Shown here: positions 46,512 to 55,542 of the stretch, piece after piece
How the letters are laid out: every line of letters begins with the position of its first letter
How positions within the stretch are numbered: position 1 is the stretch's first letter
NCBI GenBank assembly: GCA_016789725.1
Contig: JAEUQN010000001.1
Span: 142,588-206,587 of the forward strand
Length of the DNA stretch: 64,000 nt
Source: Blastocatellia bacterium
GTDB taxonomy: Bacteria > Acidobacteriota > Blastocatellia > RBC074
Direction of reading: 5' to 3'
Notes under the pieces: model-generated
Told to the model about the DNA's origin: nothing
What the model saw: the letters and a program-made list of their open reading frames with translations, nothing else
The model's database searches: none
Position numbers and translations under genes: made by a program

Positions 46512-49214
46512 TCATAAAGCCAGCTTCCGCAATCGCAGTGCGTTGGCGATGACCGAAACGGAACTGAACGTCATGGCGGCACTGGCGATCATCGGGCTGA
46601 GCAATAGCCCCACAAACGGATACAAAACGCCTGCGGCAATGGGTACGCCCAGGACGTTGTACAAAAAGGCGAAGAACAAATTTTGCCGAATATTGCGCAT
46701 CACGGCCTGGCTCAAGTGGCGCGCCCGAACAATGCCACGTAGATCGCCTTTGATGAGAGTAATGCCAGCACTCTCCATTGCGACATCTGTGCCTGTTCCC
46801 ATCGCCAGACTAACATGCGCTTGCGCGAGAGCAGGCGCATCGTTGATGCCATCCCCAGCCATCGCCACAATCCTGCCTTCAGCTTGCAGTTGTTTGATAA
46901 CTTTGCTTTTTTGTTGCGGCAACACCTCCGCGATTTCTTCATCCAAGCCCAGCTTGGCTGCAACGGCGCGCGCAGTTGCTTTGGAATCTCCAGTCAGCAT
47001 CACAATTCGCACACCATCGGCGCGTAAGGTATTGATGGCCTCTTGCGCAGATTCTTTGATGGGGTCGGCCACACCGAGCAATCCGGCCAAGCGATTCGCT
47101 ACTGCCAAGAACATCACCGTTTGCCCTTGTCGGCGGAGTTGGTCAGCCTGCACATCCAAGGCAGCGTCTATCGTGATCGCAAGATCGTCCATTAACTTGC
47201 GATTGCCGAGTGTAAGGCTCTTGCCATTGATTTTCCCGTTGACTCCTTTGCCTGTGACAGACTGAAAATCGGTGACTTCGACTGATTCGATCTGGCGATC
47301 CTGTGCTGCCGCCAAAATCGCAGCGGCCAGCGGATGTTCGCTGCTTCGTTCAAGACTGGCGGCGAGACTGAGAATTTGCGCTTCGCTGTAACTCGCTTGC
47401 GGAAGGATGGAAACCAATTTCGGGCGACCTTCCGTCAACGTGCCGGTTTTATCTACTACCAGCGTATCTACTTTCTCCATCGCTTCCAACGCCTCGGCAT
47501 TTTTGATGAGAACGCCTGCGATTGCACCGCGTCCCGTACCCACCATAATGCTCATCGGCGTGGCAAGTCCGAGCGCGCACGGACAGGCAATAATCAACAC
47601 TGCCACCGCATTCACGAGCGCATACACAAAGCGCGGCTCCGGCCCGACGACAGCCCACACGATGAAGGTCAGGATTGCTACCAACACAACCAGCGGTACG
47701 AACCAGGCGGAAACCAAATCGGCGAGCCGTTGAATCGGTGCGCGGCTGCGCTGTGCTTCCCCGACCATCCGCACAATCTGCGCGAGCAGGGTGTCGCTGC
47801 CGACCCGTTCCGCCTGCATCACGAATCCGCCTGTCCCGTTGACCGTTCCGCCCGTGACCTGGCTGCCTGTCGTTTTCTCAACCGGGATTGGCTCGCCCGT
47901 CACCATAGATTCGTCCACGCTGCTTGTGCCTTCGGTGACGATGCCATCCACAGGGATTTTCTCGCCGGGACGCACGCGCAACAGATTTCCCGACTGCACT
48001 TGTTCGAGCGGAATGTCTTCTTCGCTGCCGCCGGGCTTGATGAGGCGCGCGGTCTTTGGCGCAAGACCCAGCAGCATGCGGATCGCACTACTTGTGCGGC
48101 TGCGCGCTCGGAGTTCCAGCACCTGACCGAGCAAGACAAGCGTGGTGATTACCGCTGCCGCTTCAAAATAAACTGCTACTTCGCCGCTATGCCCGCGAAA
48201 CGAGGCAGGGAAGATGCCCGGCATGAGCAGCGCGACCACACTGAATAAATAGGCCGCGCCTGTGCCAATGGCAATCAGCGTGAACATGTTCGGACTGCGA
48301 TTGATGATGGAAGCCCAGCCGCGCTGAAAGAACGGCCAGCCGCCCCACAACACAACGGGCGTGGAAAGCGCGAATTGCAGCCGGTTGATCAAGCGCGGCG
48401 AGAGAGCGTGCTGCACCGGCTGACCCGGAATCATCTCTGACATTGCGAGGATCAGAACAGGCAGCGAGAGCGCCACACTCCACCAGAAGCGTCGTGTCAT
48501 GTCGGTTAATTCAGCATTGGGCTGCTCTTCCAGCATCACTGTACGTGGTTCCAGCGCCATTCCGCAAATCGGACAATTGCCCGGTTCATCGCGGATGATT
48601 TCCGGGTGCATCGGGCAGGTATATTCGACTTTAGTCAGTGGCGCAGCAGGCATCTCAGGTTCAAGTGCCATCCCGCATTTCGGACACGCGCCGGGCTTAT
48701 CGGAAACGACCTCCGCATCCATTGGGCAGATATATTTCACACCTATCTGCGCGTGAGACGGAGTGGTCGTCACCTGAGCTTGCGCTAGCAAAAACGCTTC
48801 AGGATCGGCCTTGAATTTATGCAGACAATGTGTGCTGCAAAAATGATAGGTCTTGCCGTTGTGGTCATAACTGCCTGCCGCTTTCTCTTGTACGACAGTC
48901 ATGCCACAAACCGGGTCAATGTGCTTCGCGTCAGCAGTGGATGGTAGCGCCGTCATGACAGGCAGCGATTTCGAGCGTGGGGTAAGCTGCACCATCGGCT
49001 GCGACATCGTGTGCGCCATTGGCTGTGGGGATTGATTCAAATAGGCGGCAGGATCAGTCTTGAATTTATGCAGACAGCCCGTGCTGCAAAAATAATAGGT
49101 TGTTCCGTCATACTCGTGCTGGCCGGCTGCCGTTTCGGGATGAACGGTCATGCCGCAGACCGGGTCAATGACGAGCCGATGCTGTGAATGGTGCGCGTGT
49201 TCTGGCTGGTTCAT
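46512..49214 (-). CDS. copA: Copper-translocating P1B-type ATPase with two YHS and two metal-binding N-terminal modules
   Basis: 900 aa. Order: YHS domains at about 17-58 and 98-140 (DPVCGMTV in each), two heavy-metal-binding modules at 161-184 ([10 protein letters not shown] ... CGMALEP) and 198-222 ([10 protein letters not shown] ... CGMALEP), membrane helices, actuator TGE at 439-441, [10 protein letters not shown] (544-553), phosphorylation DKTGTLTEG (588-596) and [10 protein letters not shown]. The CPC motif indicates Cu(I)/Ag(I) export. It lacks classical HMA domains. It overlaps the MerR-family gene by 4 nt. Confidence 0.95.
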   Translation of the reverse strand: MNQPEHAHHSQHRLVIDPVCGMTVHPETAAGQHEYDGTTYYFCSTGCLHKFKTDPAAYLNQSPQPMAHTMSQPMVQLTPRSKSLPVMTALPSTADAKHIDPVCGMTVVQEKAAGSYDHNGKTYHFCSTHCLHKFKADPEAFLLAQAQVTTTPSHAQIGVKYICPMDAEVVSDKPGACPKCGMALEPEMPAAPLTKVEYTCPMHPEIIRDEPGNCPICGMALEPRTVMLEEQPNAELTDMTRRFWWSVALSLPVLILAMSEMIPGQPVQHALSPRLINRLQFALSTPVVLWGGWPFFQRGWASIINRSPNMFTLIAIGTGAAYLFSVVALLMPGIFPASFRGHSGEVAVYFEAAAVITTLVLLGQVLELRARSRTSSAIRMLLGLAPKTARLIKPGGSEEDIPLEQVQSGNLLRVRPGEKIPVDGIVTEGTSSVDESMVTGEPIPVEKTTGSQVTGGTVNGTGGFVMQAERVGSDTLLAQIVRMVGEAQRSRAPIQRLADLVSAWFVPLVVLVAILTFIVWAVVGPEPRFVYALVNAVAVLIIACPCALGLATPMSIMVGTGRGAIAGVLIKNAEALEAMEKVDTLVVDKTGTLTEGRPKLVSILPQASYSEAQILSLAASLERSSEHPLAAAILAAAQDRQIESVEVTDFQSVTGKGVNGKINGKSLTLGNRKLMDDLAITIDAALDVQADQLRRQGQTVMFLAVANRLAGLLGVADPIKESAQEAINTLRADGVRIVMLTGDSKATARAVAAKLGLDEEIAEVLPQQKSKVIKQLQAEGRIVAMAGDGINDAPALAQAHVSLAMGTGTDVAMESAGITLIKGDLRGIVRARHLSQAVMRNIRQNLFFAFLYNVLGVPIAAGVLYPFVGLLLSPMIASAAMTFSSVSVIANALRLRKLAL

Positions 49215-49717
49215 TTTTTGCTCCTTTCCGGTCGGCGTGTGACAGGTTTGTGAGCATCCAGTTCCGCTGCTTCAATCAGCCCGCAAAAATGCCCATCGGC
49301 CTGTTTCTTTTCATCCCACTGTTGCAAGGTTCGCGCCAACGCATTGCGATACCGACGCATTTGCTTCAGCCGTTCATCAAGTTCTGTGAGACGTGCGCGC
49401 ACGATCTCACGCACTTCCGCGCAGGGGCGTTCACCGGCACGGCTTTCCGCCATAATGCGTTTGATTTCTTCAAGCGTGAACCCCAGCGTTTGCGCACGTT
49501 TGATGAATTCGAGTCGCAGCAATTCTTCCGCGCTATAAAGCCGATAACCGCCTTCGGTGCGCGCGGGGCGTCCTAACAAGCCACTGCGTTCATAGAACCG
49601 GAGCGTCTCAATGCCGATGCCGGTACGTCGGGCGACTTCTCCAATCTTGAGCAATCGTCCTCTGACCGCAGCGTTCTCTTCCTCCCTCCGATGAGTTTTG
49701 TACTGTAGTTGAGCCAT
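49211..49717 (-). CDS. MerR-family metal regulator of the copA operon
   Basis: 168 aa from the ATG at 49717 (AAGGA upstream). The frame is open to 49765, but that region is at the -10 element. DNA-binding [21 protein letters not shown], long dimerisation helix, a Cys at the ZntR/MerR Cys79-82 position (RPCAEV) and one C-terminal Cys (HFCGLIE). It lacks the two-Cys CueR loop, so metal selectivity is uncertain; copA downstream argues for copper. Confidence 0.88.
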   Translation of the reverse strand: MAQLQYKTHRREEENAAVRGRLLKIGEVARRTGIGIETLRFYERSGLLGRPARTEGGYRLYSAEELLRLEFIKRAQTLGFTLEEIKRIMAESRAGERPCAEVREIVRARLTELDERLKQMRRYRNALARTLQQWDEKKQADGHFCGLIEAAELDAHKPVTRRPERSKK

Positions 49718-49765
49718 ACGATGTTTTCCTTTCCGGCTATTGGCTCCTCGCAAACAGCCAGGCAA

Positions 49766-49797
49766 AGGTTACACTCTGTAGTCGGCTACAGAGTCAA
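49766..49797 (-). promoter_or_regulatory. MerR-type promoter/operator of the copA operon
   Basis: -35 TTGACT (49792-49797), 20-bp spacer, -10 TAACCT (49766-49771). Perfect dyad ACTCTGTAG-4-CTACAGAGT (49773-49794). The geometry is the same as in the mer promoter. Confidence 0.85.
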
Positions 49798-49970
49798 GCA
49801 GCAATGAAAAATTTTCTTTACCCGTTGAAATTCCGCTTACCAACGCTGCTTGTTTCTCTGCCCAAAAGAAGGAACGGAAGAGCATCCTGCCTTTACGATC
49901 AGATTCTGGGTTCTTGAGCAAGCAACATGCCAGAGGCGTTGAGGCGAACAAGTTTGTTCACCAGCAACTG

Positions 49971-49986
49971 CGGCACACGAGATGCC
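49971..49986 (+). promoter_or_regulatory. Weak sigma54 promoter candidate upstream of the 50071 gene
   Basis: CGGCACACGAGATGCC has GG-N10-GC spacing and matches most of TGGCAC-N5-TTGC. It lies 85 bp before the start, in the otherwise gene-free 49798-50070 stretch, and an NtrC-type regulator is encoded 500 bp away. Tentative. Confidence 0.3.
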
Positions 49987-50070
49987 TATTACTGCATTTC
50001 GCTGTTTCCCATAATTTCGGGCGAAGATCATCTGAATCTGTCCCCCCTAACTTTTCAAGGAGTCTATTCA

Positions 50071-50451
50071 ATGCAAAAGAAATTTTCAGTTTTCCTCATC
50101 CTCTCTCTTTTTGTGATTGCCGTCACGACTGCGTGGGCACACGAGAAAGTGAAGCTGACTGGCTATGTGGTAGATGTCATGTGCTTTGCGGATCATCTCA
50201 AAGACAAACCAGAAGATGCGCTGAAAGCCGCGCAAGATCACGATAAGGAATGCGCGCTGATGGAGCATTGCGTGAAAAGCGGCTATGGCATTTATGCAGA
50301 AGGCAAATGGTATCCCTTCGACGCCAAAGGCAACGACTTGGCGAAAGCGATTTTTGAAAAATCAAAGCGGAACAAAGAATTCAAAATGACCGTCGAAGGC
50401 ATGAAACACGACGGCAAAATTTTGGTTACGACACTGACCGAAGCGGAATAA
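50071..50451 (+). CDS. Small secreted protein of unknown function
   Basis: 126 aa, the only supported plus-strand gene. ATG at 50071 with AAGGAG 8 nt upstream. Signal peptide (ends WAHEK, giving an N-terminal His after cleavage). The mature part contains GYVVDVMCFADHL, CALMEHCVKSGYGIY and KWYPFDAKGNDLAKAIF; three Cys residues could form a site. I do not recognise a named family. It is divergent from the MerR operon and convergent with the two-component genes. Confidence 0.82.
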   Translation: MQKKFSVFLILSLFVIAVTTAWAHEKVKLTGYVVDVMCFADHLKDKPEDALKAAQDHDKECALMEHCVKSGYGIYAEGKWYPFDAKGNDLAKAIFEKSKRNKEFKMTVEGMKHDGKILVTTLTEAE

Positions 50452-50513
50452 TCTAACTTCCGGTGGCTGTTTTCAGACAGTCAGGTGTTTGAAAATAGAC
50501 AATTACTTTGGCT

Positions 50514-50550
50514 CTCGCAGTGATGTTTACGCTTTCGGCATCACTGCGGG
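50514..50550. terminator. Long hairpin between convergent genes, probable bidirectional terminator
   Basis: CGCAGTGATG and CATCACTGCG form a perfect 10-bp stem with a 13-nt loop, extendable by two pairs. It lies between the stops at 50451 (+) and 50560 (-). No U-run follows on either side, so function is inferred from position. Confidence 0.5.
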
Positions 50551-50559
50551 AACCCCGAT

Positions 50560-51951
50560 TCAAACTTCATCTGAATTTTCTGTGATGGTTGATCCCAAGC
50601 CGAATTTTTGCATGCGATAAATCAGGGCGCTGCGGGTAATGTTCAGATAACTTGCGGCGCGCGTCTGATTCCACCCATTCTTTTCTAACGCCTGGCGCAA
50701 AATCTCCCGCTCCACTTCTTCTAAGTCAATTCCGTCTTCCGGCAACTGAAGTAATACATTCGCCGCATGACTGGTTTCCGCTGTCAGATTTTCGGGCAAA
50801 TCGTTGACCGTGATTTCATCGGCATCGGAGATCACGGCTAAGCGTTCGATAGTATGCTTCAGTTCCCGCACGTTGCCCGGCCAGGCGTATGCCTGTAAAT
50901 AGCGAAACACCTCTTTACTGAATCGCAAGGACGGACGCGCGACTTTTTGCGCGATGTCCCGTAAAAAATATTCTGCCAAAAGCGGAATATCAGCGCGCCG
51001 CTCGCGCAAGGGAGGCAAGTGAACGGGGATGACTTTGAGCCGAAAGTATAGGTCTTCGCGGAAGCGCCCATCTTCGACCATCTTGGTCAGATCACGGTTT
51101 GTGGCAGCGAGAAAACGCACATCTGCCTGGCGCGTCTCCGCCTCGCCCACGCGCGTGAATTCGCCGCTTTCAATCACGCGCAGAAGTTTGACTTGCAAGG
51201 ACAGTGGCAAATCGCCGATTTCATCCAGCAGCACTGACCCTTTGTCAGCCGCTTCAATCTTGCCACGAGTATTCGCCACAGCGCCGGTAAACGCGCCTTT
51301 GCGCGCACCGAACAACTCAGATTCGAGTAAGCCTTCGGGAATTGCACCGCTGTTGATCGTAACAAAAGAAGCATCACGCCGGGCACTTTGCTGATGCAGT
51401 GCTTTGGCAATCAATTCTTTGCCCGTGCCGCTCTCACCCGTTATCAATACCGCCAGATCAGTCCGCGCGACTTTCTCGACCAGATTGAAAACGCGCTGCA
51501 TCGCTACCGAAGAACCGATGATGTTATGCAGCGAGAATTTGCTTTCGATGAATTGTTTGAGTGAGCGGTTTTCACGCACCAGCGTCGTATACTCCAAGCC
51601 TTTGGCGACGGTCAAAAGCAGTTCTTCGCGGTTGAATGGCTTGGTGATGTAATCATACGCGCCGAGTTTCATCGCCGTGACTGCCGTTTCAATGGAACCA
51701 AATGCGGTGATGACCAGCACAACTGTATCAGGACTCATCACCGTAATGCGTCGCAGCAGTTCGAGTCCGTCCATCTCTGCCATTTGAATATCCGTAATGA
51801 CCAAATCAACTGACTCTTCGGTGAAGAGTTCCAATCCGGCTTTTCCGTCTATCGCTATCAAGACCCGATAACCTGCTTCTGTCAGGTGATGGGCAAGCAC
51901 TCGACGTAAGCTATCATCGTCATCCACGAGCAGAATGGTTTTATCCGCCAT
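50560..51951 (-). CDS. NtrC-family sigma54-dependent response regulator
   Basis: 463 aa from the ATG at 51951 (GGAG ribosome site; upstream in-frame starts at 51966 and 51957). Receiver domain with phospho-acceptor D54 (VITDIQMAEMDG); AAA+ domain with Walker A GESGTGKE (172-179), GAFTGA (219-224) for sigma54 contact and LLDEIGDLP; C-terminal Fis-type HTH. Activates sigma54 promoters. Pairs with the kinase whose stop it overlaps by 11 nt. ZraR-like organisation suggests metal response. Confidence 0.93.
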   Translation of the reverse strand: MADKTILLVDDDDSLRRVLAHHLTEAGYRVLIAIDGKAGLELFTEESVDLVITDIQMAEMDGLELLRRITVMSPDTVVLVITAFGSIETAVTAMKLGAYDYITKPFNREELLLTVAKGLEYTTLVRENRSLKQFIESKFSLHNIIGSSVAMQRVFNLVEKVARTDLAVLITGESGTGKELIAKALHQQSARRDASFVTINSGAIPEGLLESELFGARKGAFTGAVANTRGKIEAADKGSVLLDEIGDLPLSLQVKLLRVIESGEFTRVGEAETRQADVRFLAATNRDLTKMVEDGRFREDLYFRLKVIPVHLPPLRERRADIPLLAEYFLRDIAQKVARPSLRFSKEVFRYLQAYAWPGNVRELKHTIERLAVISDADEITVNDLPENLTAETSHAANVLLQLPEDGIDLEEVEREILRQALEKNGWNQTRAASYLNITRSALIYRMQKFGLGSTITENSDEV

Positions 51952-53098
51952 GACCATCTTCTCCACGAACTTTTGCTCTGAACTGGGAACTAATCATCGT
52001 TTCGGCTTGGGAAACATTTAGCGGGAGCCAGATTTCAAATTTCGCTCCGCCTGCTACTCCCGCAGAAACGTGAATGCGACCACCATGCTGACTCACCAGC
52101 CGATGCGCAATTGCCAAGCCCAGACCGGTGCCGCGTGTTTTGGTCGTCACAAATGGACTGAACAGCTTATCGCGCACTATGGCATCAATTCCCTTGCCGC
52201 TGTCTTGCACAGCAAGAACGAAATGCCCTTCTTGCTCCGCCAAGTTGATTTGCAGCGTTCCGCCTTGTGGCATGGCATCCAGCGCATTGAGAATCAGATT
52301 GAGCAAAACCTGTTTCATCTGCTCTGCATCCATCATCACTGTCGGCAGATAATTCGCCTCGTGAACAGTGATGGAAACGTGCGCTTGCGCAGCTTGCTTC
52401 TGTATCAGCTTGACGACGGAATCCACCACCTCACGCGGCGGCAGCAAGAGCATTTCTGGCGAACGCGGGCGTGCGAATTGGAGGAAGTCTGTCACCAGCC
52501 GATTGAGCCGTTCCACTTCGCGCTTGATGATATCGAGAAATTCCGCCCGTTCTTGGGGAATCTTTGTTTCCAAAGCTTCTGCCGCACCTTTGATCGCTCC
52601 CAGAGGATTACGAATCTCGTGAACGATAGCTGCTGACATCTGCCCTAATGAAGCATGCCGATCTGCGAGCAACAATTGATCCATTGTCGAACGCAGTTCC
52701 TCATACGCATGCTTCAACTCCAAATTAGTCTGCTCTTTTTGCGCACGTTCGCGCTGCTCGCGCTCTGCCAATAAACCAGTCACGACCCCGATGACAAGGA
52801 ACAGGATGGTTTCGGCAAATTGATTGATGGTAGAATGCTGATTCGCCCAATGCTGCACGATGTGCGGCAGGTACATCGCGGCGCTCACCACGGAAGCCAT
52901 CAAGCCGCCCCGAAACCCATAACTATACGCCGCATAAATGATCGGCAAGTAATACAGTCGCTGCGAGATTTCGTGCCATAAACTGCTCCTGCCGACCGTC
53001 TGGTAATGCAGTATCGTGATCACAACGATTGCGATAAGCAGGACGAACGGCTGCCAATGGCGCGTTTGTTTTTCGCGTGATGAAAAAGGATTACTCAT
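51941..53098 (-). CDS. Membrane sensor histidine kinase
   Basis: 385 aa from the ATG at 53098 (AGAGGA 7 nt upstream; another ATG at 53131 is possible). Four predicted N-terminal helices (LLIAIVVITILHYQ ... TILFLVIGVVTGLLA) with only short periplasmic loops, a coiled linker, HisKA with VHEIRNPLGAIKGAAE, and HATPase_c with N box NLILNALDA, then DSGKGID and GTGLGLAI. No obvious Met/His metal-binding loop is present, so the signal may come from the membrane or a partner protein. Confidence 0.92.
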   Translation of the reverse strand: MSNPFSSREKQTRHWQPFVLLIAIVVITILHYQTVGRSSLWHEISQRLYYLPIIYAAYSYGFRGGLMASVVSAAMYLPHIVQHWANQHSTINQFAETILFLVIGVVTGLLAEREQRERAQKEQTNLELKHAYEELRSTMDQLLLADRHASLGQMSAAIVHEIRNPLGAIKGAAEALETKIPQERAEFLDIIKREVERLNRLVTDFLQFARPRSPEMLLLPPREVVDSVVKLIQKQAAQAHVSITVHEANYLPTVMMDAEQMKQVLLNLILNALDAMPQGGTLQINLAEQEGHFVLAVQDSGKGIDAIVRDKLFSPFVTTKTRGTGLGLAIAHRLVSQHGGRIHVSAGVAGGAKFEIWLPLNVSQAETMISSQFRAKVRGEDGHGG

Positions 53099-53182
53099 CA
53101 CTAATTCCTCTTTGATCTGCTTTGCCATCACGTACCTTGATGAATAACCGCTTCATCAGGAATTGCCTTTCTATTTCGCAAC

Positions 53183-53734
53183 TCAGGGAGCCTTCGTAAT
53201 TTTCGTTGTATCTCCCGTTCGATGATCGGCGATTTGAAAGCGCAGGAATTTGTGAATGGCCGTAATCGCTTTGGAGTTGCTTGTCACTAAGCGCACTTGA
53301 CCACCGCGCGCCGTTTCCTCAAATTGATATTTAATGGCGGTCTTCAATTGCTTCATCGTTGGCACGCCAGGCGGTGTTTTGGCGTGAATCAGCATCGGCG
53401 CGGTGAAATCGCCTGCTGTAAACTTTTGCGCGATATGTTGCAGGTGTGTCCTGATCTGATCGCGGCTCTTCGTATCATCTGGGTCTTTAGCTTCGACTTC
53501 GATTAGCCCTCCATCTGTTCGCAACCGAAAATGATGCGTCGTCTTATCGTGTGCGAAGCCCATCACCTTATCGCCTCGCTTGTTGACCCCAGCGTGATGG
53601 TCGTCATGTTGGTGTGTTGCCCCCTGACCAGTTTGCGGCGTTGCGCCGCTGGCAGAAGCCGTGTTGATAGCCCATAGCGTTGCCAGTAAGCCACTGGTGC
53701 AAAGAGCCAAACGAAGATAATGTTTGGTAGTCAT
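53183..53734 (-). CDS. Secreted His-rich hypothetical protein of the copper oxidase operon
   Basis: 183 aa with signal peptide (ends SASG). The mature N-terminus carries HQHDDHHAG, and KTTHHFRL follows. A conserved-looking tail reads PPGVPTMKQLKTAIKYQFEET. It resembles small periplasmic proteins found beside copper oxidases, but I cannot name a family. Its location between the multicopper oxidase and the kinase supports a role in periplasmic copper. Confidence 0.72.
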   Translation of the reverse strand: MTTKHYLRLALCTSGLLATLWAINTASASGATPQTGQGATHQHDDHHAGVNKRGDKVMGFAHDKTTHHFRLRTDGGLIEVEAKDPDDTKSRDQIRTHLQHIAQKFTAGDFTAPMLIHAKTPPGVPTMKQLKTAIKYQFEETARGGQVRLVTSNSKAITAIHKFLRFQIADHRTGDTTKITKAP

Positions 53735-53789
53735 TCTATCGTCTCCTTGAAAAGGGCGGCGCAGTGTGAATAGCCGCGCTGCCTAAATT

Positions 53790-55511
53790 TTAATCACCGT
53801 GTTTGTGTTCGGGCGTAGCTTTCGGTTTGTCAGTTTTTCCTTCTTTGATCATCGCCATGATCTTGTTGTATTTGTCTTCCGGCAGCACACGCACCAGATT
53901 CATCATGCCCATCATCGAAGCTGTCCAGCCGGGCGCGAGTCCCGACGTCTCCGGCTTGACCACTTCGTCATCCACAATCATCATCATCATTTCGTCTTGC
54001 GGATAACCGGGAACTTTCTTCTTCTCCTCTTCCGTCAGCGCGACTGCGGTGCGCTGTTTCTTGACCAGCTTCATATTGCATTTGGGGCAGGAGCCTTCTT
54101 TGGTCGAAACCACTTCCGGGTGCATGGGGCAGGCATAGATTTCAGGCGCTTTCTGCTTGACCAGTTTCATATTGCACTTCGGACAATTGCCCTCTTTGTT
54201 GGAACGCACTTCCGGGTGCATCGGACAAGCGTACATCTCCGCCTGCGCTGGTGCTGATTGCGCTACCAGATTGGAAACATTCGTTTCTGCCGAAGTGATG
54301 CCCATGCCGCGTCCCATGCCGGGGCCTAAGTCTTCGCTGAGCGCGTGGCCCTGGCGCACCACGCCCATGCCTTCTTCCATCCCTTTACCCGTTTCGGAAC
54401 CGCTACCGTGTGACATCGCCATCGGCCCGACCATCGAAACCATCTGATTCATCATGTGATGTGGCAAATGACAATGCAGCATCCAGTCGCCTTCGTATTG
54501 CGCGACGAATTCGACATCGCGCGCCTGCGCCACGCCAACGATGACCGTATTGCCCGGAAACCACGCCACTTCAGGAATGCGCCCGCCTTCTGTTCCTGTC
54601 ACGTAAAACTGATGGCCGTGCAAGTGAATCGGGTGATGATCCATGCCGAGATTGACTAGGCGAATGCGCACGCGCTCGCCTTTCTTTACAATCAAGGGGG
54701 TGGTTGCGGGCGCGGATTTGCCGTTGAGCGTCAGCCAGTTGAATTCCATCGCAAATGTGTTCGGTACATCGTTATTTGGCAAGAGCGCCCAGCCCTGCAA
54801 AATCATCGCAAAATCCTTGTCGCAACGCGGCGTGTGCGGCGTTTTGGGATGAATGACGAACATCCCAATCATCCCCAGCATCTCCTGCATTGCGCCGTGT
54901 GAATGATAGAAAAACGTGCCGTGCTGATTGACTGTGAATTCGTAAATGAAGATGCCGCCCGGTTCAACCATCGGCTGGCTGATGTACGGCGTGCCATCCA
55001 TCTCAATCGGGATTTCCAGACCGTGCCAATGCACGGTTGTTGCTTCCGGCAATTTGTTTTCAAAGATGACGCGCACGCGGTCGCCTTCGACGACTTCGAT
55101 CATCGGCCCCGGCACACTGCCGTTATAGCCCCACGCCCACATCTTGCGCGCTGGCCCCATGTGTGTTTTCGGCATGATCTCGCAATGGACAACTTCGGCG
55201 CGCAGGTTGAAGACCTTGACGCCGTTGTCCATTGTGTATTCCAGTTTTGGCAAATCTGGTGTTTGCACTGGCACGTATTGCGCGGGCGCTTGTTTGGCCT
55301 GCTCTGCCATCATCTTTGCGTGATCGTGGTCAGGCATCGTCGGTTTCGGTGGTTGATTGGGTTTTGGCTTAGCGGGCGTCGCCTTCTGCTCCCTCTTCGG
55401 CATCTGATGCCCCTCGTGTTGCGCTGAAGCGGCGCGGCCTAAAAGCCAACTCGCGCCCAGCAAACTCGAACCTTGCAAAAACTTTCTCCGCATCCAATTC
55501 ATGTTTTCCAT
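53790..55511 (-). CDS. copA: Tat-exported multicopper oxidase (PcoA/CopA type) with two C-terminal metal-binding modules
   Basis: 573 aa. Tat motif RRKFLQG. Copper ligands: HWHG (161-164), HSHG (203-206), HPIHLHGH (293-300), HCHLPHHMMNQM (346-357). A Met/Gly/His-rich region (363-404) precedes two repeats of YACPMHPEV...CPKCNMKLVK (427-452 and 459-484), the same module class as in the CopA ATPase. Likely oxidises Cu(I) in the periplasm. Second gene after TolC in this operon. Confidence 0.92.
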   Translation of the reverse strand: MENMNWMRRKFLQGSSLLGASWLLGRAASAQHEGHQMPKREQKATPAKPKPNQPPKPTMPDHDHAKMMAEQAKQAPAQYVPVQTPDLPKLEYTMDNGVKVFNLRAEVVHCEIMPKTHMGPARKMWAWGYNGSVPGPMIEVVEGDRVRVIFENKLPEATTVHWHGLEIPIEMDGTPYISQPMVEPGGIFIYEFTVNQHGTFFYHSHGAMQEMLGMIGMFVIHPKTPHTPRCDKDFAMILQGWALLPNNDVPNTFAMEFNWLTLNGKSAPATTPLIVKKGERVRIRLVNLGMDHHPIHLHGHQFYVTGTEGGRIPEVAWFPGNTVIVGVAQARDVEFVAQYEGDWMLHCHLPHHMMNQMVSMVGPMAMSHGSGSETGKGMEEGMGVVRQGHALSEDLGPGMGRGMGITSAETNVSNLVAQSAPAQAEMYACPMHPEVRSNKEGNCPKCNMKLVKQKAPEIYACPMHPEVVSTKEGSCPKCNMKLVKKQRTAVALTEEEKKKVPGYPQDEMMMMIVDDEVVKPETSGLAPGWTASMMGMMNLVRVLPEDKYNKIMAMIKEGKTDKPKATPEHKHGD

Positions 55512-55542
55512 TGCAATTACTCCTTATGATTATTAGTGCGTT

